Part shown: positions 24,480 through 31,322 of the stretch, in pieces
Layout: every line of letters begins with the position of its first letter
Position numbering within the stretch: position 1 is the stretch's first letter
NCBI GenBank assembly: GCA_016929795.1
Contig: JAFGIA010000087.1
Span: 1 to 31,322 of the forward strand
Direction of reading: 5' to 3'
Origin: Anaerolineae bacterium
GTDB lineage: Bacteria; Chloroflexota; Anaerolineae; JAAYZQ01
Length of the DNA stretch: 31,322 nt
Made by a program: the position numbers and the translations under genes
The notes under the pieces: model-generated
Told to the model about the DNA's origin: nothing
Database searches by the model: none
The model's input: the letters and a program-made list of their open reading frames with translations, nothing else

Positions 24480-26195
24480 CTAACGCAGCCCGCGCAGGGC
24501 GAGGGCCAGGCGCCACAGGCAAAGGGCGACGACCAGGACGGCGACGGCGGGCCAGCCAATGGGTGCAAAGAGCATCTCGTCGCGCAGGACAACGGCCATC
24601 CAGCCCCAGAAAAATGCAAACATGGCCCACAGGGCTGCGCGCAGGCGCGTGTTGCGCACCTTTTCCAGGCGCGGGCTCTCGTCCTCCAGGATGGACAGCT
24701 CCCCTTCTTCCGCCCGGCGCAGGACCGACGACAGGGCGCGCAGGCTGCGCTGCAGGTCGTAGCCCTGGCGCACGAATAGCTCGGTCCACACCCGCTCGGG
24801 GGTCAGATCGCCCAGGGTCTGGCGCAGCTTGATCTCCTGGAACACGGGCAGATTGTCACGCATAAAGTTCAGCTCTTCTGAGAGAAGGGCGGCCGTGTTG
24901 CCATAGACAATGATGCTGCGCATATACGTGGCCCAGCCTGTCGCCACGCGCATGTGATGCTTGTGATAAAGCCGCAGTTGCTCTTCGACGTAAAATCCGA
25001 GGCTGCGCACAGCAAAGGAACGCACCCCCTCCTGCTTGTAACGCTCCGACAGCGCCTTAAAGTCGGTCTTGAACGCGCGCAGGTCGGTCCTCTCTGTCGG
25101 TCGCCCATAACGCAGCAGGATCGGCCACACCCGCTCGAAATCGTCGAGCATCTCATAGAGTGCCATGTCCACAATGTCACGCCGCGTCTGCTCGTCCAGC
25201 TCGCCCACAATCCCAAAGTCGACATAGCCCAACCGCCCGTCATCCATGACGATGATGTTCGCCGGGTGTGGATCGGCCTGGAAAAAGCCACATTCCAGGG
25301 CCTGGACGAGCTGGTTGCGCGTCATCTGCCTGGCTAACCGGTTGCGATCGACGCCGTGCTGCGCCAGCCAGGCCTCGTCTGGCAGATGCTCCAGCACGTC
25401 GTTGAGCGTGATCCCGGCGATATACTCGGTGACCAGGACACGGCTGGTGGACAGGGTGTCGTACACGCGCGGCGCGTACATGCCCTCGATGCCCATTTCT
25501 CTCAAGCGACGCGCCGCGCCGGCCTCGTGACAATAATCAAACTCGAAGCGGGTGAACGACACCACCTCGTCGACGATCGCTTCAAGCTGCTGGCGCGTCA
25601 TGCGCAGCACGGTGTGCAGGCGCGTGTAGCGCACCAGGTCACGCACGATATCAAAGTCACGCTCGAACGCCACTTGCGCGCCGGGCCGCTGTACCTTGAC
25701 CGCCACCCTATCGCCATTTTGCAGCACACCGGTGTGCACCTGCCCGATCGACGCGCTGGCCAGTGGCTGCCTTTCGATCTCCCGAAAGAATTGGTGCCAG
25801 TCCGCGCCCATCTCCTCCGACAGCACGGCCTCCATCACCGAAAAGGGCAGGGGCAGCGTGTTGTCGAGGAGGCGCGACAGCTCGTCGCGATAGGCGGGCG
25901 GCAGCGCGCCCGCGTGCAGGGCCAGCAACTGGCCGATCTTGACGAATGACGGCCCCAATGCCTCAAAGAATTGCCGCAGGCGGGCCGCGCCGCCGGCATC
26001 GGCACCCGCCTCTTCCCCGGCGTCGCCCTCCGGCGGGCTGCCTGGCAGCCACCGCGCCCACCACGCACGCTCGACGAGCTCGCCAAAGCCAAAGCGCGCC
26101 AGCGTCAGCAGGATCTCGGCCGTGCGCGCCGCCCGGCTCTTGCCGTCGCCCTGGGTCCAGAGTGTCAGATTCCTCGGCTCATCCGTCTCGGCCAT
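24480..26195 (-). CDS. UbiB/AarF/ADCK (ABC1) family protein-kinase-like ATPase
   Basis: 571 aa. All family marks are present: KxGQ in GPSFVKIGQ (K86-Q89), the Ala-rich loop ASASIGQVH (~146-154) that replaces the kinase Gly-loop, VAVKVQRPG (K167), the catalytic QADPHPANI and metal-binding YVDFGIVG. Two C-terminal hydrophobic segments (AALWAMFAFFWGWMAVVL and AVAVLVVALCLWRLALAL) anchor it in the membrane, as in UbiB. The family supports quinone or other isoprenoid-lipid metabolism, apparently as an ATPase rather than a protein kinase. Start at ATG 26195, with AGAGGA upstream. It is divergent from the SPFH operon. Confidence 0.93.
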   Translation of the reverse strand: MAETDEPRNLTLWTQGDGKSRAARTAEILLTLARFGFGELVERAWWARWLPGSPPEGDAGEEAGADAGGAARLRQFFEALGPSFVKIGQLLALHAGALPPAYRDELSRLLDNTLPLPFSVMEAVLSEEMGADWHQFFREIERQPLASASIGQVHTGVLQNGDRVAVKVQRPGAQVAFERDFDIVRDLVRYTRLHTVLRMTRQQLEAIVDEVVSFTRFEFDYCHEAGAARRLREMGIEGMYAPRVYDTLSTSRVLVTEYIAGITLNDVLEHLPDEAWLAQHGVDRNRLARQMTRNQLVQALECGFFQADPHPANIIVMDDGRLGYVDFGIVGELDEQTRRDIVDMALYEMLDDFERVWPILLRYGRPTERTDLRAFKTDFKALSERYKQEGVRSFAVRSLGFYVEEQLRLYHKHHMRVATGWATYMRSIIVYGNTAALLSEELNFMRDNLPVFQEIKLRQTLGDLTPERVWTELFVRQGYDLQRSLRALSSVLRRAEEGELSILEDESPRLEKVRNTRLRAALWAMFAFFWGWMAVVLRDEMLFAPIGWPAVAVLVVALCLWRLALALRGLR

Positions 26196-26245
26196 CTATG
26201 TCCTCTTTCATCGCCGGTGAATTGGCAGGTTGGCAACTGGCCTGG

Positions 26246-26273
26246 CTTGTCGCTCGACACTTGTCGCTCGACA
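26246..26273. repeat. 14-bp tandem repeat (x2) in the UbiB leader
   Basis: CTTGTCGCTCGACA is present twice head to tail (26246-26259, 26260-26273), followed by a partial CTTG. Each unit holds the inverted repeat TGTCG-CT-CGACA, so the leader RNA can form two small hairpins. Upstream (26220-26245) is further low-complexity GGTTGGCA-like sequence. This is part of the 305-base divergent spacer 26196-26500, which holds no gene. Confidence 0.7.
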
Positions 26274-26294
26274 CTTGCTCCTTGCTGCGCGCCA

Positions 26295-26323
26295 AGAGTA
26301 CCGTGAGCCGGATGCTTTGTCAA
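26295..26323 (-). promoter_or_regulatory. Candidate promoter of the UbiB-like gene
   Basis: Minus strand: perfect TTGACA (26318-26323), 17-bp spacer, TACTCT (26295-26300). The -10 is weak (three of six), so it may need an activator. It would give a ~95-base leader containing the 14-bp repeats. Confidence 0.45.
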
Positions 26324-26381
26324 CTCTGGCTGCCCGTCAGGAAAATGTCAGGGTTGCGGCGCGTTCGCGAGCAACCGCCCC

Positions 26382-26410
26382 TTGTCTCCCGCGTAAAGTT
26401 GGTGTATAAT
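26382..26410 (+). promoter_or_regulatory. Promoter of the coiled-coil-SPFH operon
   Basis: Plus strand: TTGTCT (26382-26387, four of six), 17-bp spacer, perfect TATAAT (26405-26410). The predicted start is near 26417, giving an ~85-base leader before ATG 26501. Confidence 0.75.
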
Positions 26411-26500
26411 AGGCGCAGTCCCGACACTGCAACGGGACGACACGGCAGTTGTACGTTTTCTGGCACGTACAAGAAATCTCACGGGAGGTGAACAGGCACC

Positions 26501-27070
26501 ATGAGCATGGGAGACACAAGCGAGACCTTTTCGGAGCGCGGGGCGGACCTGCGCGAGACGGTGGATGCGGCGCGCGGTGGGCTCGAACGGTTGATCGGCA
26601 AGATTCCCGGTTACAAGGGCTACAAGGAGAAGGAGATGCGCCGCGAGGCCGACAAGCTCCTCCGCGAGCGAGTCGCGCTCGAGCTGGCCGATCAGCGCCA
26701 GCGGCTGGGTGAGATGCAGAACCGGCTGCTGAGCCAGGCGATGATCGAATACCTCGACGACGTCGAGCGCGCGCTGACCAAGCTGACGCGGCTGCACGAT
26801 CGCATTCGCACCGCCACCTACGGCTATGCTGGACTGTTCGACGCCGTCAAGGTGAAAGAAGAACAGCTCGACGAGCTGTACGAGTACGATGCCGGCATGC
26901 TCTCCTTTGCCGACGAGCTGGCATCGGACATCGACCGGCTCGCTTCGGCCATCACGGCGCGCGAAGGGGTGCCAGAGGCGATCGGCGAGGTAGTCGAAAC
27001 CCTCGACGCCGCCAACCGCACCTTCGATCACCGGCACGAAGCGATCCTTCAGGCTGAAACCTACGAATAA
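26501..27070 (+). CDS. Coiled-coil protein paired with SPFH protein
   Basis: 189 aa, no recognised family. The sequence is nearly all helical and highly charged, with no signal peptide or membrane segment. Heptad-like stretches cover ~45-85 (KEMRREADKLLRERVALELA) and ~90-165. A short Gly-containing segment, IPGYKGYKEKE, breaks the first helix. GGGAGGTGA lies ~10 bases before ATG 26501, and ATG 26507 is an alternative. It is 28 bases upstream of the SPFH gene, sharing its promoter, so a physical partnership with the SPFH oligomer is likely (inference). Confidence 0.8.
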   Translation: MSMGDTSETFSERGADLRETVDAARGGLERLIGKIPGYKGYKEKEMRREADKLLRERVALELADQRQRLGEMQNRLLSQAMIEYLDDVERALTKLTRLHDRIRTATYGYAGLFDAVKVKEEQLDELYEYDAGMLSFADELASDIDRLASAITAREGVPEAIGEVVETLDAANRTFDHRHEAILQAETYE

Positions 27071-27098
27071 GCAGTGAGCTAAATAGAGGAGGCTACGA

Positions 27099-28154
27099 AT
27101 GGCACGGATTATCGACGTAATCGAGGCCCCGAATCAGCAAAAGGACGAGATGGTGCGGCGAGTGCCCGAGTACGGCTCGGGCGATTTCCGCTTTGGCTCG
27201 CAGGTCATCGTGCGCGAGTTCCAGGCCACCGTCTTTTTCCGGGATGGCAAGTCATACGACGTGTTTGGCCCCGGCCGCCACACCATCACCACCGCCAACG
27301 CACCCCTTCTCAGCGACCTGATCCGGCGCGTCACAGGCGGCAAAGACGTCTTTACCGCCGAGGCCTATTTTGTCAACATGACCGAGTTCCTCGACCAGAA
27401 GTGGGGCACGTCAGAGCCGATCGCGCTCCGCGACAGCGACCTCGGCCTCGTCCGGCTGCGCGCGTTTGGCACCTTCTCGATGCAGGTCGCCGACCCGGCC
27501 CTCTTTGTGAACAAGATCGTGGGTGGGCAGGGCCTGTACCAGACAGAGCAGATCGCCCGCTACCTGCGCGGCATCGTCGTCGCCAAGCTGACGGACCTGC
27601 TCGGCGAGTTGGGACGCGGCCTGTTTGACCTGCCCCAGTTGTACGATGAGATCGGCGCTGGCGCCAAGGCCAAAGTGCAGGACGACTTTGGCTCGTTCGG
27701 CATCCAGCTCAAAACACTCTATGTCAACTCGATCAGCCCCACGGAAGAGACGGCCCGCGCCATCGACGAGCGCGCCTCAATGGGTGCCATCGGCGACATG
27801 CAGGCCTACCTCCAGTTCCAGACAGCGCGCGGCATCCGCGACGCTTCGCAGGCAGGTGGAGGGGGCGATGTGACCGGGGCCGGCGTGGGGCTTGGCGCCG
27901 GGATGGGCATGGGCGCGGCCATGGCCCAGATGATCAGCCAGTCGACCCAGCCGCGGCAGCAGCCCCAGCAGGGACAGCCGGCCGGCATGTCCCAGGTCCC
28001 GGACGTCATGACCCTGTCTGAAGCGGCAGCCTATATCCGCGTCGGCGAGGAAGACGTCCTGGCCGCGATCCAGGCAGGCGAGCTCAAGGCGAAAAAGATC
28101 GGCGCCAGCTACCGGATCAGCAAGGCCGCCATCGACGAGTTCCTGGCGAGTTAA
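27099..28154 (+). CDS. SPFH (YdjI/virion-core-like) protein fused to C-terminal excisionase-type HTH
   Basis: 351 aa. Residues ~20-235 are an SPFH/band-7 domain of the soluble YdjI type, with features such as VIVREFQATVFFRDGK, the DVFGPGRHTI turn and QIARYLRGIVVAKLTDLLGE. A Gly/Met/Gln-rich linker follows (~245-295). Residues ~300-351 (MTLSEAAAYIRVGEEDVLAA, then KKIGASYRISKAAIDEFLAS) match the MerR/excisionase HTH_17 pattern. No N-terminal membrane segment is present, so it is probably cytoplasmic or peripheral. GAGGAGG six bases upstream fixes ATG 27099. The HTH-like end may bind DNA or have been reused for protein contact. Confidence 0.88.
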   Translation: MARIIDVIEAPNQQKDEMVRRVPEYGSGDFRFGSQVIVREFQATVFFRDGKSYDVFGPGRHTITTANAPLLSDLIRRVTGGKDVFTAEAYFVNMTEFLDQKWGTSEPIALRDSDLGLVRLRAFGTFSMQVADPALFVNKIVGGQGLYQTEQIARYLRGIVVAKLTDLLGELGRGLFDLPQLYDEIGAGAKAKVQDDFGSFGIQLKTLYVNSISPTEETARAIDERASMGAIGDMQAYLQFQTARGIRDASQAGGGGDVTGAGVGLGAGMGMGAAMAQMISQSTQPRQQPQQGQPAGMSQVPDVMTLSEAAAYIRVGEEDVLAAIQAGELKAKKIGASYRISKAAIDEFLAS

Positions 28155-28171
28155 CATCGCAGTAGTGGGAA

Positions 28172-28221
28172 ATTGGTAGATTGGTAGATTGGTAGGCCTA
28201 CCAATCTACCAATCTGCCGAT
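28172..28221. repeat. Tandem ATTGGTAG x3 facing its inverse; 38-bp perfect palindrome
   Basis: Three copies of ATTGGTAG (28172-28195) meet two exact and one degenerate inverse copies (CTACCAAT, 28198-28221). The central 38 bases, 28178-28215, are a perfect palindrome. It follows the SPFH stop by 17 bases and ends 10 bases before the GTG of the next gene. It may end transcription of the SPFH operon, but no U run follows. Confidence 0.85.
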
Positions 28222-28231
28222 CTACTCATTC

Positions 28232-29038
28232 GTGAACGTCCGGTTCGTCATCCGCGGCTTCCTCCTGGCACTGCCGCTCGTTCTGCTCATCGGCGCTGGC
28301 TGGGTATGGCTGCAGACGCCCTGGTCGCGACTGCCCGACGCTACGCCCCCCCCGCCGACGATCTATACTCTCGCGGGCGTTGTGCCCGCTTCCCCCGTTG
28401 GCCAACGCGCCCTGGCGCGCTATGGCCAGGGGGCATTTCACCCCGTGGGCAGCGGCTTTTTCTTACAGCTCGACACGGGCCAGACCGTCGCCCTCACCGC
28501 CGCTCACACCGTGACGCTGGGCAACCGTGCCCTCCCGGTGACCGCCATTGCCTTCACCACCGCTACCAGTGGGGAGACGGTGGCCGAGTTTGACCGCCTC
28601 CTGGGCAAGCCAGGCCGCCGCCTGACACCCAGCAACTTGAGCATCGACTACCTCCTGCTCGTCGTTGACCAGGCGATAGATCCGGCGCTCGTCCTTACCC
28701 CCGATCCCAGGGGCGGGCCGCAGCCGGGCGAGAGGGTCCTCCTCTACAGTGGGCTGGGCGACGGCGCGGGAGGCATGCACCGCCTGGCCGGCACGGTGCA
28801 GTCGTCCGACAGGCAAGCGGTATGGGTGTTAATGGACAAACAGTTCGACCCGGGCCAGATGAGCGGCTCGCCACTCGTCAGCCAGCATACAGGCCATGCC
28901 GTCGCCATGGTCGTTGCCTCCAGCCCGCGCCGTGGAGCACTGCTCATCGGCGGGCACCCCATCGGCTCACTCGTGGCGCGTGCCGCAGAGGCGGACACGC
29001 AATACACCCTGTCAGAATGGAGCGAGGATCTGCGCTGA
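28232..29038 (+). CDS. Membrane-anchored trypsin-like serine protease
   Basis: 268 aa. One N-terminal membrane segment (8-28, RGFLLALPLVLLIGAGWVW) is followed by a Pro-rich stalk, giving an extracytoplasmic catalytic domain. A chymotrypsin-fold triad can be read: H92 in VALTAAHTV, D139 in LSIDYLLLVV, S211 in GQMSGSPLVS, with the preceding FHPVGSGFFLQ strand typical of S1 proteases. The oxyanion context is SGS rather than DSGG, as in many bacterial trypsin-like proteins, so activity is likely but unproven. Start is GTG 28232. No Shine-Dalgarno is seen because the palindromic repeat ends just upstream. Confidence 0.78.
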   Translation: MNVRFVIRGFLLALPLVLLIGAGWVWLQTPWSRLPDATPPPPTIYTLAGVVPASPVGQRALARYGQGAFHPVGSGFFLQLDTGQTVALTAAHTVTLGNRALPVTAIAFTTATSGETVAEFDRLLGKPGRRLTPSNLSIDYLLLVVDQAIDPALVLTPDPRGGPQPGERVLLYSGLGDGAGGMHRLAGTVQSSDRQAVWVLMDKQFDPGQMSGSPLVSQHTGHAVAMVVASSPRRGALLIGGHPIGSLVARAAEADTQYTLSEWSEDLR

Positions 29039-29059
29039 AAAGTGATGCGTCTCCTGTGC

Positions 29060-29094
29060 CACAATCCTCTGGATTGTGCCGGCGCCACACCGGC
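29060..29094 (+). terminator. Two adjacent hairpins after the protease gene
   Basis: An 8-bp stem (CACAATCC/GGATTGTG, loop TCT, 29060-29078) is followed directly by GCCGG/CCGGC (29078-29094). They lie 22 bases past the protease stop, without a U run. CCTGTGCCACA occurs twice nearby (29053 and 29101). Apart from these and the promoter below, 29039-29287 shows nothing. Confidence 0.4.
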
Positions 29095-29207
29095 AGCCGC
29101 CCTGTGCCACACTTCTGGGTCATGTGGGCGGTTAGAGTGATGCGCAACCAGCGTCAAGACGGGCTCCCAAACCAGCCGATTCCAGCCGCGAAAGGGCAAG
29201 GAGCGTC

Positions 29208-29236
29208 GAGACAGATCACGTCCTACTCGTTATACT
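29208..29236 (+). promoter_or_regulatory. Candidate promoter of the TrmO-like gene
   Basis: GAGACA (29208-29213, four of six), 17-bp spacer, TATACT (29231-29236, five of six). The predicted start is ~45 bases upstream of ATG 29288, which has GAGGAGG. Confidence 0.55.
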
Positions 29237-29287
29237 GGTTTCAGATGGCTGCTACCTGGCGCCAACAAACCAAACGAGGAGGAAACA

Positions 29288-29767
29288 ATGACTGAACAGA
29301 CGACCTATCACGTCCGCCCCATCGGCCACATCCGTCGAAACGGAGACGGCATCGAGCTCGAGATCGACGAGGCATACCGCCCGGCGCTGCTCGGCCTCGA
29401 CCATTTTACACACCTCATCATCCTCTGGTGGGCCGATCGGCTCGACAGTGAGGAGTATCGCACCATGCTGCAGAGCCGGCCGCCCTACGCCGAGGAGCAC
29501 CTGACAGGTGTCTTTGCGACACGCGCGCCCTACCGGCCCAATCCGATCGCGCTGACCACGTGCCGGCTGCTGGGCCTCGACGAGGAGCGCGGCACCGTGC
29601 GCATCGCCGACATTGACGCGCACGACGGCACGCCCGTCGTCGATCTGAAGGCCTATTTCCCCGTCTGCGACCGCGTGCGCCAAGCATACATCCCGGAGTG
29701 GCTCGACGGCTGGCCCGAGTGGATGCCTGACGACGGGTTGAGCCTGGAGCCGTGGGAAGAGGAGTAG
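29288..29767 (+). CDS. trmO: TrmO-like tRNA (t6A37) N6-methyltransferase (TsaA/YaeB family)
   Basis: 159 aa, about the length of the TsaA-like domain alone. Family motifs: VRPIGHIRR at the start, GVFATRAPYRPNPIALT (~75-91), and ADIDAHDGTPVVDLKAYFP (~108-126). E. coli TrmO uses SAM to methylate N6-threonylcarbamoyl-adenosine at position 37 of certain tRNAs. It carries an extra C-terminal domain, which is missing here, so this is a single-domain form and substrate specificity may differ. A strong GAGGAGG seven bases before ATG 29288 sets the start. Monocistronic by context, followed by an inverted repeat. Confidence 0.88.
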   Translation: MTEQTTYHVRPIGHIRRNGDGIELEIDEAYRPALLGLDHFTHLIILWWADRLDSEEYRTMLQSRPPYAEEHLTGVFATRAPYRPNPIALTTCRLLGLDEERGTVRIADIDAHDGTPVVDLKAYFPVCDRVRQAYIPEWLDGWPEWMPDDGLSLEPWEEE

Positions 29768-29772
29768 CGCAT

Positions 29773-29820
29773 GATGCGTGATGCGTGATGCGTGCCGATC
29801 ACGCATCACGCATCACGCAG
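29773..29820. repeat. GATGCGT x3 facing its inverse; 20-bp inverted repeat
   Basis: Three tandem copies of the heptamer GATGCGT (29773-29793) oppose ACGCATC-type copies (29801-29820). Arms 29775-29794 and 29800-29819 are perfectly complementary over 20 bp with a 5-base loop CCGAT. It begins 6 bases after the TrmO stop and may act as a terminator, although no U run follows. Confidence 0.88.
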
Positions 29821-29843
29821 GAGTGAAAGAAACAGGGGGCGCC

Positions 29844-30365
29844 GTGGAACCGATCCGATTTGAAACAAGGCAGATCACGCTGCTCGGCATGGGCTTTTTC
29901 GGCGATCCATTCCGGATCAGCGGCGGCTGGACGGAAGAGAATGAGATCGGCCGGTTGTGGAGCCGCTTCATGGCTTACCTGGCAAGCCATGGCGACGAGA
30001 TCGCCCACGCTGCCGAGCCAGGTGTGGCGTACGAGCTGCACGTGCCCCACGAAGAGTCAGAGCGCACAGGCGAGTACGAGGTTTTTGTCGGGGTAGAGGT
30101 GTCACGGCTTGAGGACATACCGCTCTACCTGTCGGCCAAGATCCTCCCCCGGGCGACCTATGCCGTGTTCTCCCTCCAGGGCGACCAGGTTGCCGGCGAC
30201 TGGTGGCAGGACGTGTACGCCACCTGGATGGCCCAAGCCGGGTACGAGAGCGCCGGCGGTCACATGCTGGAGCGTTACGACGAGCGCTTCAAAGGCATCG
30301 ACCGGATGAACGAGTCGATCCTCGAGATCTATCTTCCCGTGCGCCAGGTGGGCGGTGCGGGCTGA
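29844..30365 (+). CDS. Stand-alone GyrI-like (SOUL/AraC-effector-binding) domain protein
   Basis: 173 aa. The whole protein fits the GyrI-like fold used as the effector domain of AraC/MerR regulators: RFETRQITLLGMGFFGDPF, then YEVFVGVEVSR, ATYAVFSLQGD, and the terminal INESILEIYLPV-type strand (MNESILEIYLPVR). Such stand-alone proteins bind or hydrolyse small hydrophobic or cationic compounds, or bind gyrase. The ligand is unknown here. GTG 29844 is chosen because AGGGGG lies six bases upstream. In-frame ATGs further upstream fall inside the heptamer repeat. It precedes an AraC-GyrI regulator by 47 bases, which carries a related domain. Confidence 0.85.
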   Translation: MEPIRFETRQITLLGMGFFGDPFRISGGWTEENEIGRLWSRFMAYLASHGDEIAHAAEPGVAYELHVPHEESERTGEYEVFVGVEVSRLEDIPLYLSAKILPRATYAVFSLQGDQVAGDWWQDVYATWMAQAGYESAGGHMLERYDERFKGIDRMNESILEIYLPVRQVGGAG

Positions 30366-30412
30366 GGTTACGCGCCCGGCCGGCGCAGACCAGAGCCGTG
30401 CGCAGGTGCCCC

Positions 30413-31322
30413 ATGGCTGACCTCGCTCCGATCTGCCGGGCCCTCGACCTGGTTGAGGAGCAGCTCACGTCCGAGATCGGCGTGGCCAACATGGCGTGCG
30501 CTGCGGGCTATTCGCTGTATCACTTTTGCCGCACCTTTAACGCAGCCACTCATCACACGCCCTACGATTACCTGATGCGCCGCCGCCTGGCCCAAGCCGC
30601 CAGAGAAGTGATGACCACCCCCCGGCGCATCCTCGACATCGCGCTCGACTATCAGTTCAACAATCCCGAAACCTTTTCCCGCGCATTCAAGCGTTTGCTG
30701 GGCCTGCTGCCCGGTGACCTGCGCCGCCAGGGCACCCTGGACCCGCGCTACCTCATGCCCCGCTTGACGCCCGCCCACCTGGCTCAGATTGCCCGTGGTG
30801 ACTATTTGCGGCCTGTGCACGGCGTGGAGAGAGTGCTGCACGTGGCAGGCATCTCGACGCTGCTGAAGGATGACTCGGGCGCCGTGGCCGACCTGTGGGA
30901 TCTGCTCCACGATCAGGCAGGGCACGACCACGGCACATGCTACGGCATGATCTACTACCCGAGCCGATGGGAAACGCGAGGCGCCCTCTACATGGCCGCC
31001 GTGGAAATGGACGATGTCACCCCGCTGCGCGGCGCCCTCGCGCACAAAACCCTCTCCTTGCCCGCTCACACCCGCTTTGTGCACAAGGGCGCGAGGGATA
31101 CCCTGCATCTCAGCCTGGATTATCTGTTCCATACGTGGCTGCCCAAGGCAGGGCAGGTGCGTATGCCGGCGTTCATCGTCGAGGAATATGGCCGGTCGTT
31201 CCCAGAGCCCGACGACAAAGAAGCAGAAATCGGCATACTAGTACCTGACCACAAAAGTTTTGATATGTTGTCTCCTATGGTAGTCTGGCGTTCGATCGAC
31301 CAGACCGGAGGCAACAATGAAC
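30413..31322 (+). CDS. AraC-family regulator with C-terminal GyrI-like domain (3' end outside window)
   Basis: 303 residues visible, still open at the window edge. Residues 1-105 contain two AraC helix-turn-helices (IGVANMACAAGYSLYHFCRT and ILDIALDYQFNNPETFSRAF, followed by the KRLLGLLPGDLRR signature end). Residues ~125-290 form a GyrI-like effector-binding domain ending EIGILVP. This MarA/Rob-type order (HTH first, effector domain second) fits Rob or BmrR-like sensors of xenobiotics. AGGTG five bases before ATG 30413 sets the start. About 20 residues after the expected domain end are read without stop, so the C terminus may be slightly extended. Likely controls itself and the GyrI-like neighbour (inference). 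Confidence 0.88.
   Translation, partial: MADLAPICRALDLVEEQLTSEIGVANMACAAGYSLYHFCRTFNAATHHTPYDYLMRRRLAQAAREVMTTPRRILDIALDYQFNNPETFSRAFKRLLGLLPGDLRRQGTLDPRYLMPRLTPAHLAQIARGDYLRPVHGVERVLHVAGISTLLKDDSGAVADLWDLLHDQAGHDHGTCYGMIYYPSRWETRGALYMAAVEMDDVTPLRGALAHKTLSLPAHTRFVHKGARDTLHLSLDYLFHTWLPKAGQVRMPAFIVEEYGRSFPEPDDKEAEIGILVPDHKSFDMLSPMVVWRSIDQTGGNNE
31307..31322 (+). promoter_or_regulatory. Possible ribosome binding site and start codon of a following gene
   Basis: GGAGG (31307-31311), a 5-base spacer and ATG (31317) at the extreme right edge, in a different frame from the AraC gene. If real, the next gene overlaps the end of the AraC gene. Only two codons are visible. Confidence 0.4.

Noticed and set aside
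26246..26273. 14-bp repeat as an operator for a known regulator
   Set aside because: Two direct copies with internal symmetry are suggestive, but they sit downstream of the candidate UbiB promoter and match no operator I know. Reported only as a repeat.
28172..29820. Repeats as a CRISPR array
   Set aside because: Units are only 7-8 bp, directly abutting, without spacers, and no cas gene is present.

Overview
The window is GC-rich and densely coded. It looks like a chromosomal segment of a Chloroflexota bacterium, probably Anaerolineae-like. That placement is inference. It rests on the mix of very large secreted Asp-box (BNR) proteins, STAND-type ATPases, a GT39 protein with C-terminal beta-sandwich modules, a secreted protein ending in a YLP-type tail, and an SPFH-HTH protein. 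No rRNA or other phylogenetic marker is present. Every gene from 1 to 26195 is on the minus strand. A divergent promoter region at 26196-26500 switches transcription to the plus strand for the rest of the window.

Minus-strand layout, read from right to left. (a) A UbiB/AarF-like kinase, a small membrane protein, an SGNH hydrolase with an unexplained C-terminal half, and a secreted modular protein. (b) A nucleotide-flavoured operon behind a good promoter: adenosine-specific kinase, alkaline-phosphatase/iPGM-superfamily enzyme, HD-domain nucleotidase-like protein and DUF192 protein. It runs into two envelope genes, a LysM-M23 peptidase and a GT39-like glycosyltransferase. (c) A small unknown gene followed by an M50 metalloprotease-TPR protein, behind a consensus promoter. 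(d) Initiator and elongator tRNA-Met behind a near-consensus promoter and ending in a hairpin. (e) A three-gene ATPase cassette (9546-11504, 8506-9531, 5361-8477) behind a strong promoter. (f) A radical SAM/SPASM enzyme. (g) A giant secreted Asp-box protein that leaves the window at the left edge and is frameshifted at a run of eight C.

Plus-strand layout. A coiled-coil protein and an SPFH protein carrying a C-terminal excisionase-type HTH form a two-gene unit. They are followed by a membrane-anchored trypsin-like protein, a TrmO-like tRNA methyltransferase, a stand-alone GyrI-like protein, and an AraC/GyrI-like regulator cut by the right edge.

The best candidate for an undescribed system is the ATPase cassette. 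Three different P-loop ATPases lie in tandem. The first carries an effector-associated (death-like) domain between its Walker A and Walker B motifs and has Arg where the Walker A Lys should be. The third ends in a long TPR-like array. A peptide-modifying-type radical SAM enzyme with a CxCxCxC cluster lies immediately downstream. A second theme is a set of short 7-8-bp tandem units arranged as inverted repeats in intergenic spaces, with one such block inside the GT39 reading frame.
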